Assembly (NCBI RefSeq): GCF_008084905.1
Contig: NZ_VSFC01000052.1
Coordinates: 186,001-250,000, forward strand
DNA: 64,000 nucleotides
Origin: Xanthomarina maritima
GTDB taxonomy: Bacteria; Bacteroidota; Bacteroidia; Flavobacteriales; Flavobacteriaceae
Direction: 5' to 3'
Shown here: positions 1-8,529 of the stretch, piece by piece
How the letters are laid out: the number at the start of each line of letters is the position of its first letter
How positions within the stretch are numbered: the stretch's first letter is position 1
The notes under the pieces: model-generated
The model's input: the letters and a program-made list of their open reading frames with translations, nothing else
What the model was told of the DNA's origin: nothing
The model's database searches: none
Translations under genes and position numbers: made by a program

Positions 1-400
1 CCTGTTAAATTCTAGTGAATTTAAAAATGATTTATATGAATCAAGCGATTCTGCTGGAAACGTGACATATAAGAATGCTTCAACCATAGCTGTAGGAGGT
101 TTCTTTATTCCAGATTACAATTCTTTTTCAAGTTATTTAAAAAGAGTAGTTTATAGAGCCGGAATTCGATTTGAAGGAACTGGTTTAAATATTAATGATG
201 AAGATATAAACGAGTTTGGCATATCTTTTGGTCTAGGATTACCAATGGGGAATACTAATACTTTTTCTAATGTGAATTTTGGATTTGAATTTGGTAAAAA
301 AGGAACCACCAATCAAAATCTAATTCAAGAGAATTTTATAAATTTCCAACTAAGTTTATCATTTAATGATAGATGGTTCCAAAAAAGAAAATTTAATTAA
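1..400 (+). CDS. Outer-membrane beta-barrel protein, C-terminal part (cut by window edge)
   Basis: The reading frame is open from base 2 of the window, so the true start lies upstream and only about 132 C-terminal residues are visible. The peptide has alternating polar/hydrophobic stretches with many Gly and aromatic residues (for example GISFGLGLPMG and NVNFGFEFG) and ends close to an aromatic strand (INFQLSLSFNDRWF), the usual look of the last strands of an outer-membrane barrel. It lies 17 bases before a secreted TPR protein and then lptC, which suggests an envelope role. A FadL/OmpP1-like transporter is my best guess, by general resemblance only. Confidence 0.6.
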   Translation, partial: LLNSSEFKNDLYESSDSAGNVTYKNASTIAVGGFFIPDYNSFSSYLKRVVYRAGIRFEGTGLNINDEDINEFGISFGLGLPMGNTNTFSNVNFGFEFGKKGTTNQNLIQENFINFQLSLSFNDRWFQKRKFN

Positions 401-417
401 ACAATAAACAAAATATT

Positions 418-1800
418 ATGAAAACGAAGATTACATTATTAGCTCTTATGCTGTTTTTAGGATTCAATGTCGTTAATGCACAGCAAGACGAAGAATGTAT
501 GACTAATTTGTCAATATTCTCTGAATATGCAAAAGCTAAAAATTATGATGCTGCTTACGATACTTGGATGAAAGTAAGAAAAAAATGTCCTCAGCTTAAC
601 AGAGCCATTTATACTTACGGTGAAGATATTTTAGATGATAAAATTGAAAAATCTTCAGGAGCTGAAAAAACAGCATACATTAACGATTTAATGAAGCTTT
701 GGGAAGAGCGTTCACAATATTTTGCTAGTAAAACACCAAAAGGGGAATATGCAGCAAAAGCATGTCAATTAATGTATGATAATAGAGAGTTGTTAAAGAA
801 AACGGATGAAGAATTATATGCTTGTTTTGATGCAGCTTACAAATCTGATCCAGACACTTTTACTAATCCTAAATCTTTATACACATATTTTTCATTAATG
901 GTTGATTTATATGATGCTGATAAAAAATCTGCTTCAGACTTATTTAATAAATATGATGATGTTGTTGAAAAAGTAGAACAAGAAGTAGGGAACTATTCTG
1001 AGAGTTTAAATAAACTTATTGAAAAAGAAGATGCAGGAACTGCTTTAACAAGTAAAGAAAAAAGCTATAAAAACTATTATGAAAGTTATTTAAAAGCTTA
1101 CGACCAGATTGCTGGAAGTATAGATAGTAAATTAGGTTCAAGAGCCAATTGCGAAAACTTAATTCCATTATATACTAAAGACTTTGAAGCTAATAAAGGC
1201 AATGCTCTTTGGTTACAAAGAGCAGCAGGAAACATGTCTGCTAAAGATTGTACAGACGATCCGTTATTCTTTAAATTAGTTAATGCTTATCATAATTTAA
1301 GTCCTTCAGCTAATTCAGCTTATTATTTAGGAATCTTAAAAGATAAAGAAGGAAAAACTTCTGAAGCTATTAAATTCTACGAACAAGCCATTAGTTTACA
1401 ATCTGATAATTTCAAAAAAGCGAAACTTTACGAAAAAATTGGAGATAAATTAAAAGCCAAAGGAGATTATGGTTCAGCTAGAAATTATTTCAGAAATGCA
1501 TTAAAGTTCAATCCATCTAATGGAAGACCACATTTAAAAATTGCAGATATGTATAACAGAAGTGCAAATAACTGTGGAGATACAAACTTTAATAAGAGAG
1601 CTGTTTTCTGGTTGGCTGCAGATGAAGCAGAAAAAGCAGGTCGTGTAGATCCTACTTTAACAAGTGCAGCAGCCCAAGCAGCAGCTAGTTATAGAGCTAA
1701 AGCTCCTCAAAAATCTGAGATTTTTAGCGAAGGTAATGCTGGACAAAAAATCAATATTGGATGCTGGATTGGAGCTAGCGTTACAGTGCCAAGCTTATAA
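418..1800 (+). CDS. Secreted tetratricopeptide-repeat protein
   Basis: A 460-residue protein with a clear signal peptide (MKTKITLLALMLFLGFNVVNA, cleavage expected before QQDEE), so periplasmic or outer-membrane associated. Helical repeats of TPR type are clearest around residues 295-385 (AYYLGILKDKEGKTSEAIKF and GDYGSARNYFRNALKFNPSN). TPR proteins act as protein-binding scaffolds, and no enzymatic motif is visible. The stop codon overlaps the lptC start by one base (TAATG), which indicates translational coupling. A terminator-like hairpin lies just after the stop, inside the next gene, and may mark the normal end of this transcript. The partner is unknown. Confidence 0.8.
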   Translation: MKTKITLLALMLFLGFNVVNAQQDEECMTNLSIFSEYAKAKNYDAAYDTWMKVRKKCPQLNRAIYTYGEDILDDKIEKSSGAEKTAYINDLMKLWEERSQYFASKTPKGEYAAKACQLMYDNRELLKKTDEELYACFDAAYKSDPDTFTNPKSLYTYFSLMVDLYDADKKSASDLFNKYDDVVEKVEQEVGNYSESLNKLIEKEDAGTALTSKEKSYKNYYESYLKAYDQIAGSIDSKLGSRANCENLIPLYTKDFEANKGNALWLQRAAGNMSAKDCTDDPLFFKLVNAYHNLSPSANSAYYLGILKDKEGKTSEAIKFYEQAISLQSDNFKKAKLYEKIGDKLKAKGDYGSARNYFRNALKFNPSNGRPHLKIADMYNRSANNCGDTNFNKRAVFWLAADEAEKAGRVDPTLTSAAAQAAASYRAKAPQKSEIFSEGNAGQKINIGCWIGASVTVPSL

Positions 1801-2354
1801 TGACAAAAACATATTTACATAATATTTATTACATAGTCACAGCCATTGCTGTGACTATGTTTTTTTCATGTAAAAACAACTTCGAAGAAGTTAAAAAAAT
1901 AGGTGTTTCAGAAAATGCACCCATTGGAATTGCAGAGCATATTGATTTAAAATACACAGATTCTGGTCGCGTAACCGCCAACTTAAAAAGTCCCAAAATG
2001 CTAGATTACTCGAATAGGGATTTTGCATTTAACGAATTTCCTGAAGGTATAGATTTAGATTTATTCGACGAGCAAAACCAAAAAAGTAATGTTATTGCAG
2101 ATTATGCTATTGTTTACGATAAAACAGGGATTATAGACTTACAAGGAAACGTAGTGCTCTCTTCAGCTAATAAAGACACGTTGTTTGCAGAACAATTATA
2201 TTACGATCAAAACAGAGAATGGCTTTACACAAACAATCCTGTTACCTTTAGAACAGGTCAAGATGTTATTAATGGCAAAGGATTCGACTCTGATATAAAA
2301 TTTACAAAAGCTGAAGTTTTAGAAATTGATGGCATCATCACACTTGACGAATAA
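1800..2354 (+). CDS. lptC: LptC-like LPS export lipoprotein
   Basis: A 184-residue protein with a lipoprotein signal whose lipid-attachment residue is probably Cys24 (MFFSC-KNN). The rest is beta-rich and fits the LptC/OstA-like fold: LDLFDEQNQKSNVIADYAIV, then DLQGNVVLSSANKDTLFAEQL and VINGKGFDSD, the usual sequence of LptC periplasmic domains. LptC links the inner-membrane LptBFG transporter to LptA during LPS export. E. coli LptC has a membrane anchor, whereas Bacteroidota members commonly look lipidated, as here. The start overlaps the upstream TPR stop by one base. Codons 11-22 form a perfect terminator-like hairpin, see separate entry. Confidence 0.8.
   Translation: MTKTYLHNIYYIVTAIAVTMFFSCKNNFEEVKKIGVSENAPIGIAEHIDLKYTDSGRVTANLKSPKMLDYSNRDFAFNEFPEGIDLDLFDEQNQKSNVIADYAIVYDKTGIIDLQGNVVLSSANKDTLFAEQLYYDQNREWLYTNNPVTFRTGQDVINGKGFDSDIKFTKAEVLEIDGIITLDE
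1831..1867 (+). terminator. Perfect 13-bp hairpin plus T-tract inside the lptC signal-peptide codons
   Basis: Bases 1831-1843 (ACATAGTCACAGC) pair without mismatch with 1848-1860 around a CATT tetraloop, followed by TTTTTTC. This is the classic shape of an intrinsic terminator. It starts 30 bases after the TPR stop codon, inside lptC. It could end most TPR-gene transcripts and reduce lptC expression. Translating ribosomes starting lptC would disrupt the hairpin, so coupling could control read-through. Confidence 0.7.
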
Positions 2355-2391
2355 TTCAGTATCTTTACACAACCAATTTTAAAATACTCAA

Positions 2392-2586
2392 ATGAAAATA
2401 TTTAAGTTTTTTCAATACGCCTATTTGCTTTTTGCAATTATCTTTTTATATGATGTTATTTCTAAATATATAGAATTTGGTACAATAGAATACACATCGT
2501 TATTATTAGCTGCTGCTGCAGTTTTTATGTTTTTCTTTAGAAAGAGATTCAATAAAAAATTCGAAAATAAAGGAGAAAATAAATAA
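2392..2586 (+). CDS. Small membrane protein, unknown function
   Basis: A 64-residue protein with two hydrophobic segments (about residues 5-24 and 33-48) and a very basic C-terminus (FFRKRFNKKFENKGENK), so probably a two-span inner-membrane protein with its tail in the cytoplasm. It lies 37 bases after lptC and overlaps the next gene by one base (TAATG), so it is probably co-translated with the CorC-type protein. I do not recognise a named family. Confidence 0.65.
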   Translation: MKIFKFFQYAYLLFAIIFLYDVISKYIEFGTIEYTSLLLAAAAVFMFFFRKRFNKKFENKGENK

Positions 2587-3875
2587 TGAACCCAGATGTC
2601 ATTATAATCATAATCTCATTAATCTTATCTGCCTTTTTCTCAGGAATGGAAATTGCATATGTATCTTCAAATAAAATACACATAGAAATTGAGAAAAAGC
2701 AACAAGGAATCCTTGCAAAAATATTAACAAAACTTACAGCTAGACCATCTAAATTTATAGCTACTATGTTAATTGGTAACAATATAGCATTAGTTATTTA
2801 TGGGTTTTTTATGGGAGATTTGTTAGTGGCATGGTTCCAGTCATTCTTACCATCAAGTTCTCAAGCTTTAAATTTTTTATTGGTCGATTTTAGCCTTTTA
2901 ACACAAACCATAATTTCAACCTTAGTAATATTAATAACAGCCGAATTTTTACCAAAAGTATTTTTTCAAATTTATGCGAATTCCCTTTTAAAATTATTAG
3001 CAATTCCAGCTTATATGTTTTACGGGATATTCACTTTTGTCTCAGATTTTGTTATCTGGATTTCAGATTTTGTTCTTAAAAAATTCTTTAAAACAGATGG
3101 AGATCAAATACAACTAGCATTCTCAAAAGTAGAATTAGGTAATTATATTAGTGAACAAATGGAATCTGTTGAAGAAAGCGATGATATAGATACAGAAATT
3201 CAAATCTTTCAAAACGCTTTAGAGTTTTCAGAAGTTAAAGCTAGAGAAGTCATGATACCTAGAACAGAAATTACTGCTGTAGATGTTAATGAATCTTCTA
3301 AAAATTTAAGTGCACTTTTTACCGAAACAGGTTTTTCTAAAATATTAATTTACAAAGATACAATAGACGATATTTTAGGTTATGTGCATTCTTTTGAACT
3401 ATTTAAAAAACCAAAAAATTTAAAATCCATTTTGGTTCAGGTTGAGTTTGTGCCAGAAACCATGTTAATAAAAGACATTTTAAGCATTCTTATCAAAAAA
3501 CGAAAAAGTATTGCCGTTGTTCTAGATGAGTATGGAGGTACTTCAGGAATTGTAACTGTAGAAGATATTGTAGAAGAACTTTTTGGAGAAATTGAAGATG
3601 AGCACGATACAGTGGTTTTAACTGAAGAAAAACTTGAAGAAGATTTGTATAAATTTTCAGCCAGATTAGAAGTAGATTATATAAACGAAACGTTTAAAAT
3701 AAATCTTCCAGAAAGCGAAAACTATGAGACTTTAGGAGGCTTTATTGTAGATTTCACTGAAGAAATTCCTCAAAAAAACGAAATCGTTAACATAGACAGA
3801 TTTCAATTTACCATTCTTGAAGTTTCAACTACCAAAATCGATTTGGTTGAACTTAAAATATTAGGCTCGGACTAA
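2586..3875 (+). CDS. CorC/HlyC-family membrane protein (DUF21-CBS-CBS-CorC_HlyC)
   Basis: A 429-residue protein with the full family architecture: an N-terminal DUF21/CNNM membrane domain with about four hydrophobic spans (residues 1-175, including SAFFSGMEIAYVSSN), a CBS pair (about 215-335, with VMIPRTEITAVD and LDEYGGTSGIVTVEDIVEEL) and a C-terminal CorC_HlyC transporter-associated domain (about 345-425, ETLGGFIVDF). Relatives are implicated in magnesium/cobalt efflux or, as GldE, in gliding. The neighbours here are not gldD-type genes, so I do not call it GldE. It overlaps the preceding small ORF by one base. Confidence 0.85.
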   Translation: MNPDVIIIIISLILSAFFSGMEIAYVSSNKIHIEIEKKQQGILAKILTKLTARPSKFIATMLIGNNIALVIYGFFMGDLLVAWFQSFLPSSSQALNFLLVDFSLLTQTIISTLVILITAEFLPKVFFQIYANSLLKLLAIPAYMFYGIFTFVSDFVIWISDFVLKKFFKTDGDQIQLAFSKVELGNYISEQMESVEESDDIDTEIQIFQNALEFSEVKAREVMIPRTEITAVDVNESSKNLSALFTETGFSKILIYKDTIDDILGYVHSFELFKKPKNLKSILVQVEFVPETMLIKDILSILIKKRKSIAVVLDEYGGTSGIVTVEDIVEELFGEIEDEHDTVVLTEEKLEEDLYKFSARLEVDYINETFKINLPESENYETLGGFIVDFTEEIPQKNEIVNIDRFQFTILEVSTTKIDLVELKILGSD

Positions 3876-3975
3876 TTTCCTAATCTTAATATAATTAATG
3901 CGTCATTCTGTTTTTATTATTAAATAGAAAATGGTATTTTCGCGCACGATAATTTATAATCTATAGAAATAAAAA

Positions 3976-6102
3976 ATGGCAGTTTTAAATAAAATTAGAC
4001 AACGTGGACTTTTCTTAATCATTGTGATTGCGTTAGCGTTATTCTCTTTTGTAATTGGAGATTTGTTTAGAAATACAGATGCATTAGTAGGAAAATCTCA
4101 AAACATTGTTGCAACCATCAACGGGAAAGATATAACTCGTGAAGACTTTTTGCAAAAGGTTGAAGTGGCTCAAAGACAGTTAGGAGCTAATGGAACCAAC
4201 ACACAAGCAATGAATAGAGTTTGGGATCAAGAAGTAAGACAAGCAGTTTTAGAAACCCAATTTGAAGAATTAGGGCTTAGTGTTGAAAAAGATCAAATGA
4301 GAGATTTGTTAAGAACCAACTTAACAAATAGTCCAGAGTTTCAAAACGAAGCTGGCCTTTTCGACGAAAACAAGTTAAACGAATACATAGCAAACTTAAA
4401 AGAAACTTCAGAAGTAGCTTATAAGCAATGGATTGATTACGAAAATAATATTGCAGTAAATTCTTTGCAACAAGATTACTTTAACATGGTTAAGGCAGGT
4501 ATGTCTGGAACTTTAGCTGAAGGTAAATTAGAGCATACCTTAGAAAATGAAACTGTAGATATTACATATGTTCAAATACCTTTTACTTCAATAGAAGATA
4601 GTACAGTTGAAGTATCTAAATCTGAAATCACTTCATATATCAATAAGCATAAAAAGCAATATGAAGTTGATGCTACCAGAGATCTTCAATTTGTAGAATT
4701 TAAAGAAGTTGCTACTGTTGAAGATGAAAATAACATCAAACAAGATTTAACTAAATTACTTAATGATCAAGTAGTTTATAATGAGGTGACTAAGGTCAAT
4801 GATACTGTTAAAGGTTTTTCGCATGTAAAAAATAACAAGGTTTATATTAATTCTAATTCAGATATAAAATTTGAAGATCGTTTTGTATTTAAATCAAATT
4901 TACCAGCTGCTATAGCAGATACTATTTCTAATATGAATGTTGGTGATGTGTATGGACCTTATAAAGATGGTAATCATTTTAAATTATCTAAAATAATTGC
5001 AGCTGTACAAATGCCAGATTCAGTTAAAGCAAGACATATATTAATTCCTTATGTTGGAGCTTCAAGCGCTCAGCCTGAGGTAGTGCAAACTGAAGAAGAA
5101 GCAAAACAATTGGCTGATAGTTTATTAACTATCTTAAAAACAGATAAAGCTAGATTTCCTGAATTTGTAACTACATATTCATCTGATCAAGGATCTATTG
5201 AAAAAGGTGGTAGCTATGATTATTTTACTTACCCAACAATGGTTGAAGAATTTAGAGACTTTGTTTTTGAAAATAATGTAGGCGATATAGATGTTGTTCA
5301 AACTATGTTTGGATTTCATATTATTGAAATAGAAGGACAGAAAAACCCGCAACGTGCTATTAAAGTAGGTACAATTGCAAGAGTTATTGAGCCTTCTGAA
5401 GCAACCATTAACCAAGTATTTAGAGATGCTTCTAATTTTGAAATTGCTATAGATAAAGCCGATTTCCAAGAAGTAGCAGCAGAAAAAGATTATACTGTAC
5501 GTCCTGTAAATGGGGTTAAAATATTAGATGAAAACATACCTGGTTTAAATAGTCAGAGAGCCATTGTTCGTTGGGCTTTTGAAGAAGGGTCGGATGTTGG
5601 AGATACAAAACGTTTTAATATTAATGGAGGTTATGTAATTGTACAGATTACAGCTAAAAATGCTGAAGGGCTAATGAATACTGAACAAGCATCAGTAACT
5701 GCTTTACCAGCTATTAGAAAAGAGAAAAAAGCCAAATTAATTAAAGATAGAATTACAGCAACTACAATTGAAGAAGTTGCTACTGCTGAAGGTCAAACAG
5801 TTAAAACAGCTTTAGCTATCAATATGAAAAACCCAACTATTTCTGGAGCAGGAAAAGAAGGTGTTGTTGTTGGAACTGCTTTTGGATTAAAAGAAGGAGA
5901 AACGTCTAAATTGATAGAGGGTGAAAAAGGTGTTTACATGATTCAAGTAACTAAAAAGACACCAGCTACAGAATTGGATAATTACCAAGGATTTGCAAAC
6001 CAAGTAGGAACTGCTAAAATTGGAAATGTAAATACTAAACTTTATAATGCCTTAAAAGAAGCTTCAGACATTGAAGATAATAGAGCTAATACTGTACAAT
6101 AA
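3976..6102 (+). CDS. PpiD/SurA-like periplasmic peptidyl-prolyl isomerase
   Basis: A 708-residue protein with a single N-terminal membrane anchor (residues about 11-31, GLFLIIVIALALFSFVIGDL), then a SurA_N-type chaperone region, a parvulin rotamase domain (from about 350, VKARHILIP, through GGSYDYFTYPTMVEEF and the closing FGFHIIEIEG near 450) and a long C-terminal chaperone-like segment. The order matches PpiD: membrane-anchored folding helper for outer-membrane and secreted proteins at the exit of the Sec translocon. The length is in the range of Bacteroidota PpiD-like proteins. A hairpin terminator follows directly. Confidence 0.88.
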   Translation: MAVLNKIRQRGLFLIIVIALALFSFVIGDLFRNTDALVGKSQNIVATINGKDITREDFLQKVEVAQRQLGANGTNTQAMNRVWDQEVRQAVLETQFEELGLSVEKDQMRDLLRTNLTNSPEFQNEAGLFDENKLNEYIANLKETSEVAYKQWIDYENNIAVNSLQQDYFNMVKAGMSGTLAEGKLEHTLENETVDITYVQIPFTSIEDSTVEVSKSEITSYINKHKKQYEVDATRDLQFVEFKEVATVEDENNIKQDLTKLLNDQVVYNEVTKVNDTVKGFSHVKNNKVYINSNSDIKFEDRFVFKSNLPAAIADTISNMNVGDVYGPYKDGNHFKLSKIIAAVQMPDSVKARHILIPYVGASSAQPEVVQTEEEAKQLADSLLTILKTDKARFPEFVTTYSSDQGSIEKGGSYDYFTYPTMVEEFRDFVFENNVGDIDVVQTMFGFHIIEIEGQKNPQRAIKVGTIARVIEPSEATINQVFRDASNFEIAIDKADFQEVAAEKDYTVRPVNGVKILDENIPGLNSQRAIVRWAFEEGSDVGDTKRFNINGGYVIVQITAKNAEGLMNTEQASVTALPAIRKEKKAKLIKDRITATTIEEVATAEGQTVKTALAINMKNPTISGAGKEGVVVGTAFGLKEGETSKLIEGEKGVYMIQVTKKTPATELDNYQGFANQVGTAKIGNVNTKLYNALKEASDIEDNRANTVQ

Positions 6103-6122
6103 GCATTAATAATATTATTTTA

Positions 6123-6155
6123 AAAAAAGCTTCACGGATTTGTGGAGCTTTTTTA
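6123..6155. terminator. Bidirectional intrinsic terminator
   Basis: AAAAAGCTTCAC (6124-6135) pairs with GTGGAGCTTTTT (6142-6153) with one G-T wobble, flanked by A-runs on the left and T-runs on the right. It sits between the converging PpiD-like and GHMP kinase genes and overlaps the last codon of the latter. Confidence 0.85.
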
Positions 6156-7055
6156 TTTAATCATTTCAGAATAAGGAACAATGGTATCATAACCTTTAGA
6201 ACTAAAATATTCTTTCGGATTTTCTTCAGAAGTCACCAACACAAAATCTCCTCCCCAAGCGCCAAGACTTTTTATAGAACCCTTAAAATCTGGAAACAGC
6301 TTTTCTTTAATAGGAGTTTCATTAATAATGTTGGCAATAATAGTTTCATGCTTATTTATTAATGACTCAAATTCTGAAATATTTGAACAGATAATTAATT
6401 TTGAAGTGATATCGCTTATCTCTTTGATTGTTTGTTTTTTATTTGATCTGTTTGCTTTATATTGAGCAATTCCATCACGACTATTTTGTTTTTTATTTAA
6501 GTACACAAAATAAAGTGCATCCTTAAATGAAGGATTAAAAGACACTTCTTTAACATGCCTTTTATCACTTAATAGCTGATAGCCAATCGGAAAATCATGT
6601 TGCGCACAAGCAATATCATATCCAGAGCCACCAAAGGTTAATTCTAAAAGTTTATAAGGATCTACTTTAGCCCAATTAGCTATATTATTTATTAAGGTTG
6701 AAGAAGACCCCAAACCCCAATTTTGAGGAAAAGTTAATTTGGTTTCTACATGACATCCATTTTTTAAAAAGTCAGGATTGAGTATTTTGGCAACTTGTAA
6801 AATGTCTAAAAGACGTTTTGATTTGTCATTGCGAATGTTTGAAAAACCTGTGGCAATCTCTTGACAAGTAAAAACATCTTCAAACCAAATATTATCTTGA
6901 TAATCTAAACTTTTCCATATAATTATTGGTTCATCCAATACATTGATCTCTAAAGACTGTCTAAATTTAGTAGGTATAGCTAAAGATAAAGCGCCATCAA
7001 GAACCACATACTCTCCTGTGATTAATAATTTACCATTGCTATAGAATTCTTTCAC
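6153..7055 (-). CDS. GYDIA-family GHMP kinase, probable mevalonate-route kinase
   Basis: A 300-residue GHMP-superfamily small-molecule kinase. The ATP-binding loop is NWGLGSSSTL (about residues 113-122), followed by GGSGYDIACA, the GYDIA signature of this Bacteroidota family, and a C-terminal WGGDFVLVT motif. The start is GTG: the in-frame stop just upstream leaves no ATG, and MKEFYSNGKLLITGEY is the expected N-terminus. Two bases separate it from the HMG-CoA reductase stop, so the two are one operon. The context suggests phosphorylation of mevalonate or phosphomevalonate, which is an inference from linkage. Confidence 0.85.
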   Translation of the reverse strand: MKEFYSNGKLLITGEYVVLDGALSLAIPTKFRQSLEINVLDEPIIIWKSLDYQDNIWFEDVFTCQEIATGFSNIRNDKSKRLLDILQVAKILNPDFLKNGCHVETKLTFPQNWGLGSSSTLINNIANWAKVDPYKLLELTFGGSGYDIACAQHDFPIGYQLLSDKRHVKEVSFNPSFKDALYFVYLNKKQNSRDGIAQYKANRSNKKQTIKEISDITSKLIICSNISEFESLINKHETIIANIINETPIKEKLFPDFKGSIKSLGAWGGDFVLVTSEENPKEYFSSKGYDTIVPYSEMIK

Positions 7056-7057
7056 TT

Positions 7058-8380
7058 TTATTTTTTAGATCTTAAATTATGAATTGCTTCCACAACAGCA
7101 CTATGTGTAGCAGTATGTGTTTTAAAATAATCTATTAGTGTCTTTTTTTCTTCATTAGTTGCTTCAAACTGATTTAAAATATTCATCAAGTGCATTTTCA
7201 TATGTCCTTCTTGTATTCCTGTAGTAGTTAGAGAACGTAAAGCCGCAAAATTTTGAGCCAAACCAGCTACTGCAACAACTTGCATCAATTCTTTTGCGCT
7301 AGGATTGTGTAATAGTTCTAAAGCTAATTTTACTAATGGATGTAAACTAGTTAAGCCACCTACCGTTCCAAGAGCTAAAGGAATTTCAATCCAAAAATAA
7401 AATATATCGTTTTCGATTTTAGCATGTGTTAAACTGCTATAACGTCCATTTCTGGAAGCATAAGCATGAACACCAGCTTCTACGGCCCTAAAATCGTTTC
7501 CTGTTGCAAGTACCACTGCATCAATGCCATTCATAATGCCTTTATTGTGTGTTACTGCACGAAAAGGTTCTACTTCGGCTATTTTAACAGCTTGAATAAA
7601 TTTTTTAGCAAATTCTTCAGGATTAATATCAGGATTTTCGGTTAAATCATTAACAGGACAGCTTACTTCTGCACGAACTAAACAGTCTGGAACATAATTA
7701 GAAAGAATACTCATTATTATTTCAATGTTCTTTTCTTTTTCAGAAAAGTCATCATAATTTAATGCTTCTTCTCTAAATGTTTTGGCAAATTGCTCCAAAC
7801 AAGAATTAATGAAATTGGCTCCCATGGCATCAAGCGTTTCAAAGGTTGCATGAAGTTGGAAATACCCATCCATACTTTCAGATTTATCACGAAGTTCAAT
7901 ATCAATAATTCCTCCACCACGTTTCTCCATGTTTTTAGTTATAGGCTGCGTAGCTTCAAAAAGTTTTGGCTTTACAGTTTTAAAGAAAGCATATAAAGTT
8001 TTAAAATTGCCATGAAACATAAAATGCACCTGACCAATTTTAGTGGTTGATAAGACTTCAGCCTTAAATCCACCTCTATCTAACCAAAATTTTGCAGCTT
8101 TACTTGCAGCAGCAACAACAGAACTCTCTTCTATAGCCATGGGAATGGCATACATTTTATCGTTAATCAAGAAATTTGGAGCTACGCCAAAAGGCAAATA
8201 GTAATTAGTTATGGTGTTTTCTATAAACTCGTCGTGTAGTTGTTGTAGTTTAATATTTGTATTCCAATACTGTTTTATAATATGTTTGGCGTCTTCATTA
8301 TGGTTGAAATAAGTTGCTACTATCCAATCAATTTTATTGGATTTGGACATTTTAGAAAAGCCTGAAACAGATTTGCTCAT
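7058..8380 (-). CDS. mvaA: Class II hydroxymethylglutaryl-CoA reductase
   Basis: A 440-residue protein from the ATG at 8380; an in-frame TTG at 8395 is less likely because MSKSVSGFSKMSKSNKIDWI is the natural start. Class II hallmarks are present: ENTITNYYLPFGVAPN and PMAIEESSVVAAASKAA near the N-terminus, THNKGIMNGIDA with the catalytic lysine, TGNDFRAVEAG with the catalytic aspartate, and a late GHMKMH histidine motif. Class II enzymes are often annotated as degradative, but pairing with a GHMP kinase points to mevalonate synthesis for isoprenoids (menaquinone, carotenoids). A 134-base divergent gap separates it from the peptidase gene. Confidence 0.92.
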   Translation of the reverse strand: MSKSVSGFSKMSKSNKIDWIVATYFNHNEDAKHIIKQYWNTNIKLQQLHDEFIENTITNYYLPFGVAPNFLINDKMYAIPMAIEESSVVAAASKAAKFWLDRGGFKAEVLSTTKIGQVHFMFHGNFKTLYAFFKTVKPKLFEATQPITKNMEKRGGGIIDIELRDKSESMDGYFQLHATFETLDAMGANFINSCLEQFAKTFREEALNYDDFSEKEKNIEIIMSILSNYVPDCLVRAEVSCPVNDLTENPDINPEEFAKKFIQAVKIAEVEPFRAVTHNKGIMNGIDAVVLATGNDFRAVEAGVHAYASRNGRYSSLTHAKIENDIFYFWIEIPLALGTVGGLTSLHPLVKLALELLHNPSAKELMQVVAVAGLAQNFAALRSLTTTGIQEGHMKMHLMNILNQFEATNEEKKTLIDYFKTHTATHSAVVEAIHNLRSKK

Positions 8381-8529
8381 GTAAATTATATTCAAATTAC
8401 AAAGATAATGTACTTGTTACTAATAATGTCTGAGTAATGTTACAAAAGCCCATTTATCTGTTAATATTTAGTGTTTTTTGTTTATTTTTTAGTAAACTTG
8501 ACATTATTTTATCTAAAAGAAACTAATTA

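Noticed and set aside
2586-3875. Calling the CBS/CorC protein GldE
   Set aside because: The architecture fits, but gldD and the usual gld neighbours are absent here, so the general family name is safer.
5179-5469. 96-residue frame antisense to the PpiD-like gene
   Set aside because: Antisense shadow with no signal, domain or promoter. The PpiD frame has a clear domain structure throughout.
8381-8395. TTG start of the HMG-CoA reductase five codons upstream
   Set aside because: The ATG at 8380 matches the usual N-terminus MSKSVSGFS.
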